From Thermoplasmata archaeon (GTDB lineage Archaea; Thermoplasmatota; Thermoplasmata; Thermoplasmatales; Thermoplasmataceae): a DNA stretch of 36,796 nt. Within the stretch, counting starts at the first letter, position 1, and every line of letters starts with the position of its first letter. Below the pieces are notes generated by a model. That model worked only from the letters and a program-made list of their open reading frames with translations. It ran no database searches and was not told the DNA's origin. Where the stretch lies: positions 1-36,796 of the forward strand of contig JAJZIN010000009.1 in NCBI GenBank assembly GCA_021810575.1, in the 5' to 3' direction. The translations under genes and the position numbers were made by a program. This document shows positions 8,179-17,059 of this stretch, in pieces.

Positions 8179-8928
8179 ATGGGAGACTATAGGGAATTTT
8201 TTGGAAAAAACGCAGAAAAATATGCATCCAGTGAAAGTCATAGGAACGGGAAAGATCTTGAAATACTGATAAACCTGCTCGATCTAAAGGCGTCATACAG
8301 ATGCATAGACCTTGCCGCAGGAACTGGATTCACCTCAATTGCACTGGCTAAAAAGGTGCAAAGTGTCGTTGCATATGACGGGACGGAACAGATGCTGGAA
8401 CAAGCGAAAAAATTATCTGAACAGGAAGGAGTCCATAATATTACATTCAGGGTTGGGGTGGTAGAAGAACTACCATTCATGGATTCAGAATTTGATGTTG
8501 TTACAACAAGGAGGGCTGCACATCATTTCCACGACAAGGAACAGTTCCTCAGGGAGGCATTCAGGGTAATGAAGAAAGGTGGCAAACTGGGAATAGCTGA
8601 TCTTGTTGAGCCTGAAACGGATGATGGAGGAAATTATAACAGGATAGAAATTCTAAGGGATCAATCCCACGTAAGGGCAGAGAAAATTTCAGAGTGGAAA
8701 GTTCTTGTTCAGAAGGCAGGATTTAAAAATATAGTAACAGAGGGGTTAGTAGAGCCTGCACATTTTCTTAAATGGTTATATCCCATAGAAGAGAACAGTA
8801 AGTCTGGAATGGAAGTGAAGCAATTCCTCGAAAGCCTAAGCGATGTAGAATTGAAGAGCATGGATTTCGACAAAGAAAAAATGATACTTGACAAGCACAG
8901 AATGGTCCTGATCGCCGTAAAGCCTTAG
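8179..8928 (+). CDS. Class I SAM-dependent methyltransferase (UbiE-like)
   Basis: 249 residues with a clear class I methyltransferase core: motif I CIDLAAGTGF (42-51) for SAM binding, the acidic residue of motif II in VVAYDGTEQM (D67), motif III around RVGVVEELPF, motif IV EFDVVTTRRAAHHF, and VMKKGGKLGIADL. It is most like UbiE/MenG and related small-molecule methyltransferases; the methyl acceptor cannot be told. The C-terminal third (about 160-249) is more divergent and should carry substrate specificity. It lies 47 nt upstream of the LigB-type gene on the same strand, so the two may be one transcript. Confidence 0.83.
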   Translation: MGDYREFFGKNAEKYASSESHRNGKDLEILINLLDLKASYRCIDLAAGTGFTSIALAKKVQSVVAYDGTEQMLEQAKKLSEQEGVHNITFRVGVVEELPFMDSEFDVVTTRRAAHHFHDKEQFLREAFRVMKKGGKLGIADLVEPETDDGGNYNRIEILRDQSHVRAEKISEWKVLVQKAGFKNIVTEGLVEPAHFLKWLYPIEENSKSGMEVKQFLESLSDVELKSMDFDKEKMILDKHRMVLIAVKP

Positions 8929-8975
8929 TTATTAAGGAACAGTAACTGAAATATTTAACTTCCATATGGTGAATC

Positions 8976-9758
8976 ATGAGTTTAGAGAATTTATATATCA
9001 TACCACACGGGGATGAACTTATAGATCTTCCCGACAAAGAAAGCGTCACGATGAGGAACCATATTGCGGAAATAGCAGAAAAAGATGATTCTGAGGTAAT
9101 CGTCATAATCTCTCCACACGGAATGACCATAAAGGATCACATGGCTGTGATAAACACAGAACACTTCAGGGCAGAAACAAAACTTGTCAATAAGAAACTT
9201 GATTTTCTGTGCAATAATGAGAGAAAACTGACAGAGGAGATAATAGAAAAATTCCCGGAGTTCTGCCTTGACGTCAGATTCTCAACATACTCTGGTGAAC
9301 TCAGTGAATTTCCTCTGGATTTTGGTAGTTCAATCCCACTCTATTTCTTCAGGCAGAGAAAAATTGTGATGATAGGACAGCCAAGAATAAGCCATAGGAA
9401 GAAACTGGTTGACTTCGGGCAGATACTGTTTCAAATTGTGAGAAACTACCCGCAAAAGGTGAGTATCATATTGAGTGCGGACCAGGCACATACACATTCC
9501 GAAAAGGGACCCTACGGTTATTCAGAGGAAGCAGTAAAATATGAGCAGATACTGATAAATGCCATAATGAACAATTCAATGGATCCAGTAATGAGCATTG
9601 ACCAGGAAATAGTCAATAAGGGGAAACCAGACAGTTTCTGGAACATGTTGATTCTAAAGGGTATTCTTGAAGAATCCGGAATGAGGATGAAGATTGATTA
9701 TCATTATGTGGCAGTTTATTTTGGCATGATGCTTGCACACTCAGTCAGGGAAAAGTGA
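8976..9758 (+). CDS. Class III extradiol dioxygenase-like protein (LigB domain)
   Basis: 260 residues. The LigB fold is indicated by IIPHGDEL (H11), IISPHGM (H48), a central DFGSSIPLYFF segment, and LSADQAHTHSEKGPYGYS with the His cluster that in the family forms the active site. H11 and H48 fit the two iron-binding histidines of class III extradiol dioxygenases. Known members cleave catechol-type rings; archaeal members are mostly uncharacterised. No ring-hydroxylating or other aromatic-degradation gene is in the window, so an aromatic catabolic role is not supported by context. The neighbours are a methyltransferase and ribA. Confidence 0.78.
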   Translation: MSLENLYIIPHGDELIDLPDKESVTMRNHIAEIAEKDDSEVIVIISPHGMTIKDHMAVINTEHFRAETKLVNKKLDFLCNNERKLTEEIIEKFPEFCLDVRFSTYSGELSEFPLDFGSSIPLYFFRQRKIVMIGQPRISHRKKLVDFGQILFQIVRNYPQKVSIILSADQAHTHSEKGPYGYSEEAVKYEQILINAIMNNSMDPVMSIDQEIVNKGKPDSFWNMLILKGILEESGMRMKIDYHYVAVYFGMMLAHSVREK

Positions 9759-9830
9759 AAAATAACTATTATATTAAAATTTTTCAAATATAGTTTTTAA
9801 TACGCTGAAGTGATTATTACATGAAGAAGA

Positions 9831-10409
9831 ATGATAACATTAGCAGCAAAAGCCAAATTACCAACCTTGGCAGGATTTTTTGATATTTACACATTTAATG
9901 ATGGCGAACCAAATGAAAACGCGGTGATTGTAAAGGGAGATGTAACAGGGAAGGAAAATGTTCCTGTTAGAATACACAGTGAATGCCTGACAGGTGATGT
10001 TTTTGGGTCAAAGAGATGTGACTGCAGAGATCAGCTCCTGAAATCTCTTGTATATCTTGGTGAGCAACCCTATGGAATGCTCATCTATCTCAGGCAGGAA
10101 GGCAGGGGAATAGGTCTGGTGAATAAAATTAAGGCATACAGTCTCCAGGAAGAGGGATATGATACCGTTGAGGCGAACCTTAAACTGGGGCTGCCTGCAG
10201 ATCAGAGAGACTATACATTCGCAGTGGACGTGATAAATTACTTCAGGATCAAGAGTGTGAAACTTATGACAAACAATCCTGAAAAGATCAAGTTTCTTGA
10301 AGAAAACGGGATCAACGTTTCAGGAAGGATTTCCATAAAGAGCCAGACGACGGAATACAACAAGTTCTATCTGATGACAAAGAAGGAAAAGATGGGTCAC
10401 CAGATCTGA
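9831..10409 (+). CDS. ribA: GTP cyclohydrolase II
   Basis: 192 residues, the length of stand-alone RibA. The zinc site is complete: SEC (C52), then KRCDC (C63, C65). The signature [11 protein letters not shown] contains the catalytic arginine, and the C-terminal part has the typical [15 protein letters not shown] segment. The enzyme opens the imidazole ring of GTP, the first step of riboflavin synthesis. This is the bacterial-type enzyme; many archaea use the unrelated archaeal GTP cyclohydrolase III. The start is taken at the ATG at 9831; an ATG at 9821 is in another frame and stops after about 20 codons. No DHBP synthase is fused. Confidence 0.93.
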   Translation: MITLAAKAKLPTLAGFFDIYTFNDGEPNENAVIVKGDVTGKENVPVRIHSECLTGDVFGSKRCDCRDQLLKSLVYLGEQPYGMLIYLRQEGRGIGLVNKIKAYSLQEEGYDTVEANLKLGLPADQRDYTFAVDVINYFRIKSVKLMTNNPEKIKFLEENGINVSGRISIKSQTTEYNKFYLMTKKEKMGHQI

Positions 10410-10538
10410 TAAGGTATTGAAAATTCAATAACTGGAAAACCTATTGACCTCATTATAAATTTCTGGTTATACGAAATTTCTAATTTTATCTTTATTGATA
10501 TGTGGATAAATTTTTACGGGGATTTCAGTGGCAAATGT

Positions 10539-10550
10539 TTTTTAAAAATA
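10539..10550 (+). promoter_or_regulatory. TATA-like box for glucose dehydrogenase
   Basis: TTTTTAAAAATA lies 16-27 nt before the ATG at 10566. The spacing suggests a leaderless mRNA. Confidence 0.45.
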
Positions 10551-10565
10551 ACACACTGATCATAT

Positions 10566-11651
10566 ATGACGGCCGTAAATGCTTATATAACAAATGCACC
10601 AGGTGGTGGAATAAAATATGAAAAGATTGAAATCAAGGATTCACCAGGCAACGTTTCACTCAAGCCATTAATGACTGGAATTTGTGGTACAGATAGGGGC
10701 ATGGTGAATGGGGCACTTTCCTTCGCATATAATCCTGAAGGATATGATTTTCTTGTAATTGGGCACGAATCATTATGTATTGTAACAGATTCAAAATCGG
10801 AGAAATTCAAAAAGGGAGACGTGGTTGTTCCCATAGTAAGAAGACCAGGAGATTGCCCCAACTGCAGGATAGGCAGGCCCGATAACTGCTCAGACGGAAA
10901 TAAGCATGAAGCTGGAATCACAGGACTTCACGGTTTCATGAGAGACTCTTTCAATGAATTCGACTACAATCTGGTCAGGGTACAGGATGTCGATCTTGGA
11001 GAAGTTGCAGTACTGACTGAACCCACGAAGAATGTCGTAAAGGCGTTTGAGGTTTTTGATAAAGTGAGATCAAGATTCATTTATGAAAATATCTACTCAA
11101 CATTTGATGGTAAGAATGCACTTATAATAGGTACCGGTAGCGAAGCGTTTCTTTACTCATTCCTCGCAAGAGATTATGGCTTTAATACATTCATGGTCAA
11201 CAGGCATCCAATAGACCAGATTCCAACAGAACTCTGCAATGCATTTGGAGTTAATTTCAGGGACACATCAAAGGAACCGGAGTTTCCCGGTGATATGAAG
11301 CTTGACCTCATCGTGGATACCAGCGGTGATCCGGCAACAATTTTCAGGTTCCTCAGAAAGATGAACCACAACGGTATCCTGATACTCTTTGGAACCAACG
11401 GAAAAGCTCCCCAGGCAGGATTATCAGGGGAGGACATTGACTTTATTGTTGAGAGAAACATAACCATAGCTGGTTCTGTAGATGCCGCCGAGGTCCATTA
11501 CCTTAAAGCATTGGATTATCTTTCAAAGTGGAATCGACTTCACAGGGGCATGCTGAACAGGATGATAACTAATAAATTCGCCCCGGGCGAACTGGGGCTG
11601 TTCAACAAGAAGCCACAGGGAGAAATCAAAAGCGTAATTAAATGGGATTAG
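10566..11651 (+). CDS. gdh: Glucose 1-dehydrogenase (zinc-dependent MDR family)
   Basis: 361 residues, nearly the length of the Thermoplasma acidophilum enzyme and, from memory, very similar to it along the whole chain. Catalytic zinc ligands: C40 (GICGTDRG) and H67-E68 (GHES). The structural zinc lobe shows C97, C100 and C108. The nucleotide-binding motif is IIGTGSEAF near residue 188. It oxidises glucose (often galactose) to the lactone with NADP/NAD, the entry to the non-phosphorylative Entner-Doudoroff route. The downstream folD starts 9 nt after the stop, so the two genes are likely co-transcribed. Confidence 0.93.
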   Translation: MTAVNAYITNAPGGGIKYEKIEIKDSPGNVSLKPLMTGICGTDRGMVNGALSFAYNPEGYDFLVIGHESLCIVTDSKSEKFKKGDVVVPIVRRPGDCPNCRIGRPDNCSDGNKHEAGITGLHGFMRDSFNEFDYNLVRVQDVDLGEVAVLTEPTKNVVKAFEVFDKVRSRFIYENIYSTFDGKNALIIGTGSEAFLYSFLARDYGFNTFMVNRHPIDQIPTELCNAFGVNFRDTSKEPEFPGDMKLDLIVDTSGDPATIFRFLRKMNHNGILILFGTNGKAPQAGLSGEDIDFIVERNITIAGSVDAAEVHYLKALDYLSKWNRLHRGMLNRMITNKFAPGELGLFNKKPQGEIKSVIKWD

Positions 11652-11660
11652 GATGCAGGA

Positions 11661-12530
11661 ATGGTAATGAAAACAGATATCTTTAATGGGAAGGCATTCT
11701 CAGGGAACATAGACAGGGAAACTGAAAAGCTAGTGGAGAGATTTGTCAGCATACAGGGCAGAAAACCAAAGCTTCTCATAATAGATCCAACGCAGAGTGA
11801 AGAAACAAAGGTATACGGAAGGAGCAAGATCCGGAAGGCTGACAGGCTTGGAATAGAAACTTTCCCACTCTTCCTGAATTCACCAGGTTCAAATGGGAAT
11901 CCACTTGAAATAATGGAAAACATAATTTCTGAGGTCAATCCAGATGGAATAATAGTGGAACGACCCTATCCATACTGGCTGGATTCATTCTACATAGAAC
12001 AGATAATCCCGGAATATCTGGATATTGAAGGAATATCAATAAAATCCCAGGGAAAGAACATGATCGGATATCCGTATATCCTTCCAGCGACAGCTGATGC
12101 AGCATTACGCATAATACTGAGCCTGGGTGAAGATCACCATAAGGATGTGTGCATCATAAACCGGTCAACAATAGTAGGAAGACCACTTGCAATGGCACTC
12201 CTGAATAAGGATTTTACAGTAACTGTCTGTCACAGTAAAACACGTAATCTGAAGGAAATTACAAAATCAAGTGATATAATTGTATCTGCAATAGGAAAAC
12301 CGGGCTATATAGATGCGAGTTACATATCAGAGGGTGTTTCACTCATAGATATTGGTACAACTGAGGTTGGGGGGAATATTGTGGGAGATGTTGATTTCAA
12401 CTCAATATCAGGCAAAGCAGCTTTTGTGACACCGGTGCCGGGTGGAGTGGGCCCAGTAACAACATCGGTATTATTCAGCAACATGATGAAGGCATCCATA
12501 GACAGGATTGAGGAGAGACTCAATTTCTGA
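11661..12530 (+). CDS. folD: Methylene-THF dehydrogenase / methenyl-THF cyclohydrolase
   Basis: 289 residues, normal FolD length. Active-site Y52 and K56 are in VYGRSKIRKA, D121 in YLDIEG, the Rossmann part is INRSTIVGRPLA, and the C-terminal signature is TPVPGGVGPVT. FolD interconverts 5,10-methylene- and 10-formyl-tetrahydrofolate in the cytosol. The usual V-Q-L-P-L-P segment reads VERPYP, so the conserved Gln is Glu here; I recall the Thermoplasma FolD also having Glu at this place, so it is probably a lineage trait rather than damage. It follows gdh by 9 nt. Confidence 0.92.
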   Translation: MVMKTDIFNGKAFSGNIDRETEKLVERFVSIQGRKPKLLIIDPTQSEETKVYGRSKIRKADRLGIETFPLFLNSPGSNGNPLEIMENIISEVNPDGIIVERPYPYWLDSFYIEQIIPEYLDIEGISIKSQGKNMIGYPYILPATADAALRIILSLGEDHHKDVCIINRSTIVGRPLAMALLNKDFTVTVCHSKTRNLKEITKSSDIIVSAIGKPGYIDASYISEGVSLIDIGTTEVGGNIVGDVDFNSISGKAAFVTPVPGGVGPVTTSVLFSNMMKASIDRIEERLNF

Positions 12531-12582
12531 TCTTTCCCATAAGTGAAATATTTTTGTAGTATAGAAATTCAACGGATAATTA

Positions 12583-12600
12583 ATTAACTGGTTAGTTAAT
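12583..12600 (+). promoter_or_regulatory. Inverted repeat just upstream of nadE (possible operator)
   Basis: ATTAACTGGTTAGTTAAT has perfect 7-bp arms around a 4-nt centre and ends 9 nt before the nadE ATG, within the expected transcription start/TATA-proximal zone. A repressor bound here would block initiation. No regulator is identified. Confidence 0.4.
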
Positions 12601-12609
12601 ATCTTTTTC

Positions 12610-13332
12610 ATGGCTCTATCTGAGAAGGAAAAATTAATTAACTTTCTAAAATCTTCACTGAACGATAAACCCGCAATTTTAGGTGTTAGCAGTGGAATTG
12701 ACAGTTCACTAGTACTCATGTTGCTTGCTCGTTCCATCCCCAGGGAAAAAATAATACCCATATTCCTTCCAGAATCGTCTGTAAGCCAGAATGATCTAAA
12801 TGATATAATAGCCCTGGAGAAAGCTTCCGGTATTGAGATAAAAACAGTATACATAGAGAACATAGTCAAGTCATTCAGCAATCTTCTAGAAATAAAGGAC
12901 ATGAAATCTCTCGGAAATGTGAAATCGAGAATCAGGATGACTGTGCTTTATTATTACTCGAATTTGAACAACGGAATGGTTGTGGGAACAACAAACCTGA
13001 CCGAATATGTGACCGGCTATTTTACCAAATTCGGCGATGGTGGATGCGACGTGGAACCCATCATAGGGCTTACAAAGACACGGGTAAGGGAACTTTCCAC
13101 AGAGATGGGTGTACCAGAAAGCATAATCCGGAAACCTCCAAGTGCAGGTTTATGGAAGGACCAGACTGATGAGAGGGAGCTTGGTTTTTCTTATTCAATA
13201 ATTGACAGGGAGGTAGATTATTTCATCAGGAATGGACGGTTCCAGGACAACGAAGTTGGGAAGCGGGTTAAATCCCTGTATGAGGCAAGTATGCACAAGA
13301 GAAATCTTCCAAGGGGTCCGGAAACAGATTAG
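12610..13332 (+). CDS. nadE: NAD+ synthetase, ammonia-dependent type
   Basis: 240 residues, the short NadE without a glutaminase domain. The PP-loop is GVSSGIDSS (25-33), where the family usually has SGGxDSS. Later motifs are VVGTTNLTEYVTGYFTKFGDGGCDVEPI, the deamido-NAD binding region, and KPPSAGLWKDQTDERELGFSY, all typical of NadE. It adenylates deamido-NAD and amidates it with ammonia to give NAD. The gene stops just before the antiporter start at 13335, so the two are adjacent in one transcript. Confidence 0.94.
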   Translation: MALSEKEKLINFLKSSLNDKPAILGVSSGIDSSLVLMLLARSIPREKIIPIFLPESSVSQNDLNDIIALEKASGIEIKTVYIENIVKSFSNLLEIKDMKSLGNVKSRIRMTVLYYYSNLNNGMVVGTTNLTEYVTGYFTKFGDGGCDVEPIIGLTKTRVRELSTEMGVPESIIRKPPSAGLWKDQTDERELGFSYSIIDREVDYFIRNGRFQDNEVGKRVKSLYEASMHKRNLPRGPETD

Positions 13333-13334
13333 AA

Positions 13335-14624
13335 ATGCTGACATTTGAAAGTAAGGACTTCATTCAACTCAGCCTTTTACTGGTGATAGCATCTTTTTCT
13401 ATCCCTATAGCAAGGAAGGTATCCCTGGTAGAAATTCCCATATTGATCTCACTGGGACTACTTTTTGGACCCGGTCTTGGAGTCATTAACCACAGCTTTG
13501 CAGAGTATATGATTCAGGATTTCGCGGGATTTGGTGTTGGCATACTTGGATTGGTGATCATCCTGTATTACGAGAGCCACAACATAAATTTCAGGGTAAT
13601 AAGGAAGTTCCTGCTTAACATCATATCCCTGAATACGGTTGGTATGGTTGTTACCTCGGTAGTTGCAGGCATATTCTTTTCCCTGCTTACAGGCGCCCCG
13701 TTCCTGATTGGATTCCTTTTTGGAGCAATAATATCTCCAACAGATCCTTCAACACTGATCCCACTGTTCAGGAAAATCAAGATAAAGGATGATTACTCTG
13801 GAACTCTTATAGGGGAGAGCCTTTTCAACGATCCTCTGGCTATTATTCTTGTCACGCTTGCAATATCATTCATCTACTCAGGCTCATCCTACTCAACGCT
13901 TTTCAACAGCGTTACCGGTGCTGTGGGATTGATAGGAGGCATTCCATTGTTCCTGGTGATCCAGATAGCAGTTCCATCGGTATTTGGGGTTATCATGGGT
14001 TTCGGGATTATATATCTCAACAAATACCTGAATTTTGAGAATCTCATCGTTGGCCTGCTTCTTGGTGTGGTTCTTTTTGAACTCACTGTTCTCTATGGCA
14101 TAGGAATCACTCCCTTCCCAGCAATCATTGCAACAGGTGCCATTGTCGGGACATTTACAGACAAGAGCATATTCTGGTCAAGGGAATCAAATTTCCAGGA
14201 AAATCTCTCATTTCTTGCCCAGGGTATAATTTTCATTCTAGTTGGGAGTCTCATAACAATAGGAGATATTACCGGTTACCTGCTGCAGGGTTTCATCCTG
14301 ACGCTTATAGTTATATTTGTTGTAAGACCAATGGCAGTCTTCATATCATTACCTCCGGGAAGATCAAAGAATAAGGGTCCAGCAAAGAGCTGGAGAACAA
14401 AAACTTTCATAGCACTTTCCGGTCCCCGTGGGGTGGTTTCTGTGGTGGAGGGAGCCGTTCCATACTCAATAGGACTGCTGTCCGGTAATGCTCTATTGCT
14501 AAAATGGGGACTTGTTCTTGAAATTGATGTTACTTTCATTGTACTGATATCAATCCTCTTGCAGACAATCTACCTGCCAATAGTAGCAGGGAGATTATTG
14601 CCACAGGATGCCACTCAAACCTGA
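13335..14624 (+). CDS. Na+/H+ antiporter, CPA1/NhaP type
   Basis: 429 residues, very hydrophobic, with about 12-13 predicted membrane helices. Signature pieces of CPA1 antiporters: GAIISPTDPSTLIP (helix 4 region) and GESLFNDPLAI with the cation-binding Asn-Asp pair, then a SGPRGVVSVV helix near residue 360. It exchanges Na+ (or K+) for protons across the cell membrane, relevant to an acidophile that must keep its cytosol near neutral. It starts 2 nt after nadE and its last 10 nt overlap the convergent ATPase gene (14615). Confidence 0.9.
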   Translation: MLTFESKDFIQLSLLLVIASFSIPIARKVSLVEIPILISLGLLFGPGLGVINHSFAEYMIQDFAGFGVGILGLVIILYYESHNINFRVIRKFLLNIISLNTVGMVVTSVVAGIFFSLLTGAPFLIGFLFGAIISPTDPSTLIPLFRKIKIKDDYSGTLIGESLFNDPLAIILVTLAISFIYSGSSYSTLFNSVTGAVGLIGGIPLFLVIQIAVPSVFGVIMGFGIIYLNKYLNFENLIVGLLLGVVLFELTVLYGIGITPFPAIIATGAIVGTFTDKSIFWSRESNFQENLSFLAQGIIFILVGSLITIGDITGYLLQGFILTLIVIFVVRPMAVFISLPPGRSKNKGPAKSWRTKTFIALSGPRGVVSVVEGAVPYSIGLLSGNALLLKWGLVLEIDVTFIVLISILLQTIYLPIVAGRLLPQDATQT

Positions 14625-16204
14625 ATTTCTTCTGTCATATCAAGAGACTGGAAAACCCTTCTCCTGTCCTTGTAGAACTGGTTTACCATATAGTAGAAGT
14701 CCTTGTAATTTGAAATTCCCTTCTCTATCATCTTGTCCAGTATCCTTGCCCTCAGATCGATCTCTTTTTCAAGTTCGTCCTCAAACTTTCCCTCTTTTTC
14801 AGCTATCTTCTTTATGGCATAACTGAAGCCGGAGTAGTTCTGGGTATCGGACTGTTCGTTGAGTATGAATGCGTTATTGATAAGTATGTCCTTTGAAATA
14901 CTGTCCTGGCCAGCTATTTCAGATATTGTTCTTATTCTTCTCCTTGATCCCCTGTCATCAGTTACATTCTGAAGTATTACTGCAACATCAAGTGTTAGAA
15001 GCAGATTTCTTGGAATGTTTATCGGTTTTGACTCCATCCTGTGAATGAATGTGCTAATATCGTCGGCATGGAAAGTTCCATAGACATACCTTCCAATGGA
15101 CATTGCCTGAAATAGTGTGAATGCTTCAGCACCTCTAACTTCTCCAACAATCACATAGCTGGGTCTCTGTCTCATGGTCACAGTGAGCAGATCAAACATA
15201 TCTATCTCTCCTGCCCTCTTTCCCGTTTCAGGATCAAGCTTGCCATATCCTGTCCTCGTTACCATAGGAACCCAGTTTTCGTGGACTAGATTGATTTCCC
15301 TGGTATCTTCTATGGAAACTATCTTCTTCTGCGCTGGTATGAAGAGTAGTATTGCGTTCATGAGGGTTGTTTTACCTGTTGCAGTCCCACCCACTACCAT
15401 AACGTTCCCGCCATATTCAGTAAGAAGCCAGAAATAGGCAAACACCCTGGTGTTACATAGTGATCTCTGGATTAGATCAAGTGGTGTCAGCGGTTCTTCC
15501 TTGAATTTTCTAATGGTAAAGGAAGATCCCTTGTTTGTTATGTATTTTCCAATTGAGGCAGAAATCCTGGAGCCATCCTCCAGTGTTGCATCTACAATGG
15601 GGTTTGATATGGATATGTGCCTTCCAACATCCTGAAGCATCTTCTTAACGAAGGTTTCAAGCTCATCAACATCTTCATATATTATATTGGTCGGAATGAA
15701 ACCGAAGGCCTTATGATAAACGAACACAGGAACACCAGGCGCATCGCATGAAATATCCTCTATATTGGCATCCCTCATAATCGGGTCTATCTTTCCGAAT
15801 CCCTTTATGTCCCTCTCCACATAGTATGTCAGGCTGTCCATTTCATCAGGCGTGAATGAATTTGTCATTCTCAGGGCTTTTGTGAACTGTTCCACTGCAT
15901 CCTCCTTCGTCAGCACACTTATGTTATACATTTCCGGATCAGTGATGGATGCGATGAATTCATTCCTGTATTTAGCATACAATTTGGCGACCCTTTCCCT
16001 CACCTCAGGTTCATTGACCTCGTACCTGAATATGGTAGCACCCCTGTCAAAATATACTCTTGAGAATACAGTACCAGGTATCAATTCCTGAAAGAACTTA
16101 TCCTCGTTAGTCCTCTTCACAGTCCTGACAGGAGTTATAACCTGCCTGCTGAGGAATTTCCTCTTCTTAGTCTTCTTCTTCTTTGTTTTGGAAAATAACG
16201 CCAT
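14615..16204 (-). CDS. Type II/IV secretion-type ATPase, second copy (GspE/TadA/ArlI family)
   Basis: 529 residues. Walker A is GGTATGKT (272-279), Asp box IEDTRE (298-303), Walker B GEVRG (354-358). The His box differs from the norm: SIGRYVYGTFHADD has Arg372 (codon 15089-15091) where the family has His in TGH. The N-terminus is strongly basic (KTKKKKTKKRK), like the first-copy ATPase, which also begins M-x-LFS-x-TKKK. It would be a cytosolic hexamer driving pilus/secretion assembly at the membrane. It is the last gene of the four-gene operon. Both copies in one operon suggest two different roles, such as extension and retraction (inference). Confidence 0.88.
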   Translation of the reverse strand: MALFSKTKKKKTKKRKFLSRQVITPVRTVKRTNEDKFFQELIPGTVFSRVYFDRGATIFRYEVNEPEVRERVAKLYAKYRNEFIASITDPEMYNISVLTKEDAVEQFTKALRMTNSFTPDEMDSLTYYVERDIKGFGKIDPIMRDANIEDISCDAPGVPVFVYHKAFGFIPTNIIYEDVDELETFVKKMLQDVGRHISISNPIVDATLEDGSRISASIGKYITNKGSSFTIRKFKEEPLTPLDLIQRSLCNTRVFAYFWLLTEYGGNVMVVGGTATGKTTLMNAILLFIPAQKKIVSIEDTREINLVHENWVPMVTRTGYGKLDPETGKRAGEIDMFDLLTVTMRQRPSYVIVGEVRGAEAFTLFQAMSIGRYVYGTFHADDISTFIHRMESKPINIPRNLLLTLDVAVILQNVTDDRGSRRRIRTISEIAGQDSISKDILINNAFILNEQSDTQNYSGFSYAIKKIAEKEGKFEDELEKEIDLRARILDKMIEKGISNYKDFYYMVNQFYKDRRRVFQSLDMTEEIQV

Positions 16205-17059
16205 TTAGAGCACCCCGATTACAGCAAGAACCATTATACTTATCAGAACAAGCACGCCTGACATCATGGCTCCAGATGTTAGCCTGCCATCCCTGAAAAC
16301 TCCAGATATGAGACCACTTGCAGCACTTTGAACTATGACACCCGCTGAGAATAGCTTTTCTATCAATCCATAGGAAGACGAAGCAAGATTCAGCACACCA
16401 CCGCCGCTCAGGCCTCCACCTGCAATCTGTGGGAAGAAAAATGTATCCAGCATTACTATAACGAAAAGGAAGACACCGAATGAAGTTGCAAGGGTGGTTG
16501 AATAACTTCTCATATCTGCAAATCTGCTCTCCCTCATTAAATAGGTCTGGGTCGTGAAACTTGATACGAGGGATATGACATCAGACGTATTGCTGCCTGA
16601 TTCACTGGCCTTCTTTATGATCTTTCCAACCCTTATTATTGATGGCGATTTCAGTCTCTTTCCAAAGTCATTCAGGGCAGTTTCTACCGGTATTCCAAGC
16701 TTGACCATTCCAGCCAGATGTTCAATCTCAATGGATAGTGGGCCATACTTATTTTCAGCCGATCTGAGTATGGCTTCTGACATTGGAGTTCCAAAATTTG
16801 TATGTCCCGCCAGATCCCTGAGGAAATCCGGCAGCCTTCTTTCTGCCTCCTCTATCCTCTTCACTCTGGCAAAATCTGCAAGACCAAATGGAAAGAACAG
16901 TATCACCATTGCTATGGAAGATAATGTTAGTGGATGAACCAGCGGATTCAGATCATTTATCTTGAAGAAATATCCAGTGAAGAACAGGATAAATATTGTC
17001 AGGACAGAGCCTGCAAGTGCCACATACCTTAGCTCAATTCCTCCGATTTCGCCCTTCAT
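16205..17059 (-). CDS. T2SSF/TadC-like membrane platform protein, second
   Basis: 284 residues with an N-terminal pair of membrane helices (about 12-32 and 42-62), a cytoplasmic T2SSF domain with RRLPDFLRDLAGHTNFGTPMSEA (about 74-96) and KLGIPVETAL, then further helices at about 190-210 and at the C-terminus (260-284). T2SSF proteins (TadB/TadC, ArlJ, GspF) form the membrane platform on which the ATPase acts. A GAGGTGG ribosome-binding sequence lies 4 nt before the ATG at 17059. The gene overlaps the preceding platform gene by 4 nt and its stop touches the start of the second ATPase. Confidence 0.85.
   Translation of the reverse strand: MKGEIGGIELRYVALAGSVLTIFILFFTGYFFKINDLNPLVHPLTLSSIAMVILFFPFGLADFARVKRIEEAERRLPDFLRDLAGHTNFGTPMSEAILRSAENKYGPLSIEIEHLAGMVKLGIPVETALNDFGKRLKSPSIIRVGKIIKKASESGSNTSDVISLVSSFTTQTYLMRESRFADMRSYSTTLATSFGVFLFVIVMLDTFFFPQIAGGGLSGGGVLNLASSSYGLIEKLFSAGVIVQSAASGLISGVFRDGRLTSGAMMSGVLVLISIMVLAVIGVL

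Noticed and set aside
8976..9758. MEMO/AmmeMemoRadiSam protein
   Set aside because: The typical MEMO PHAGY-type motif is missing; PHGDEL and SPHG fit LigB better.
9821..9883. Alternative ATG for ribA at 9821 or a leader peptide
   Set aside because: It is in a different frame from ribA and stops after about 20 codons; no sign of attenuation structure around it.
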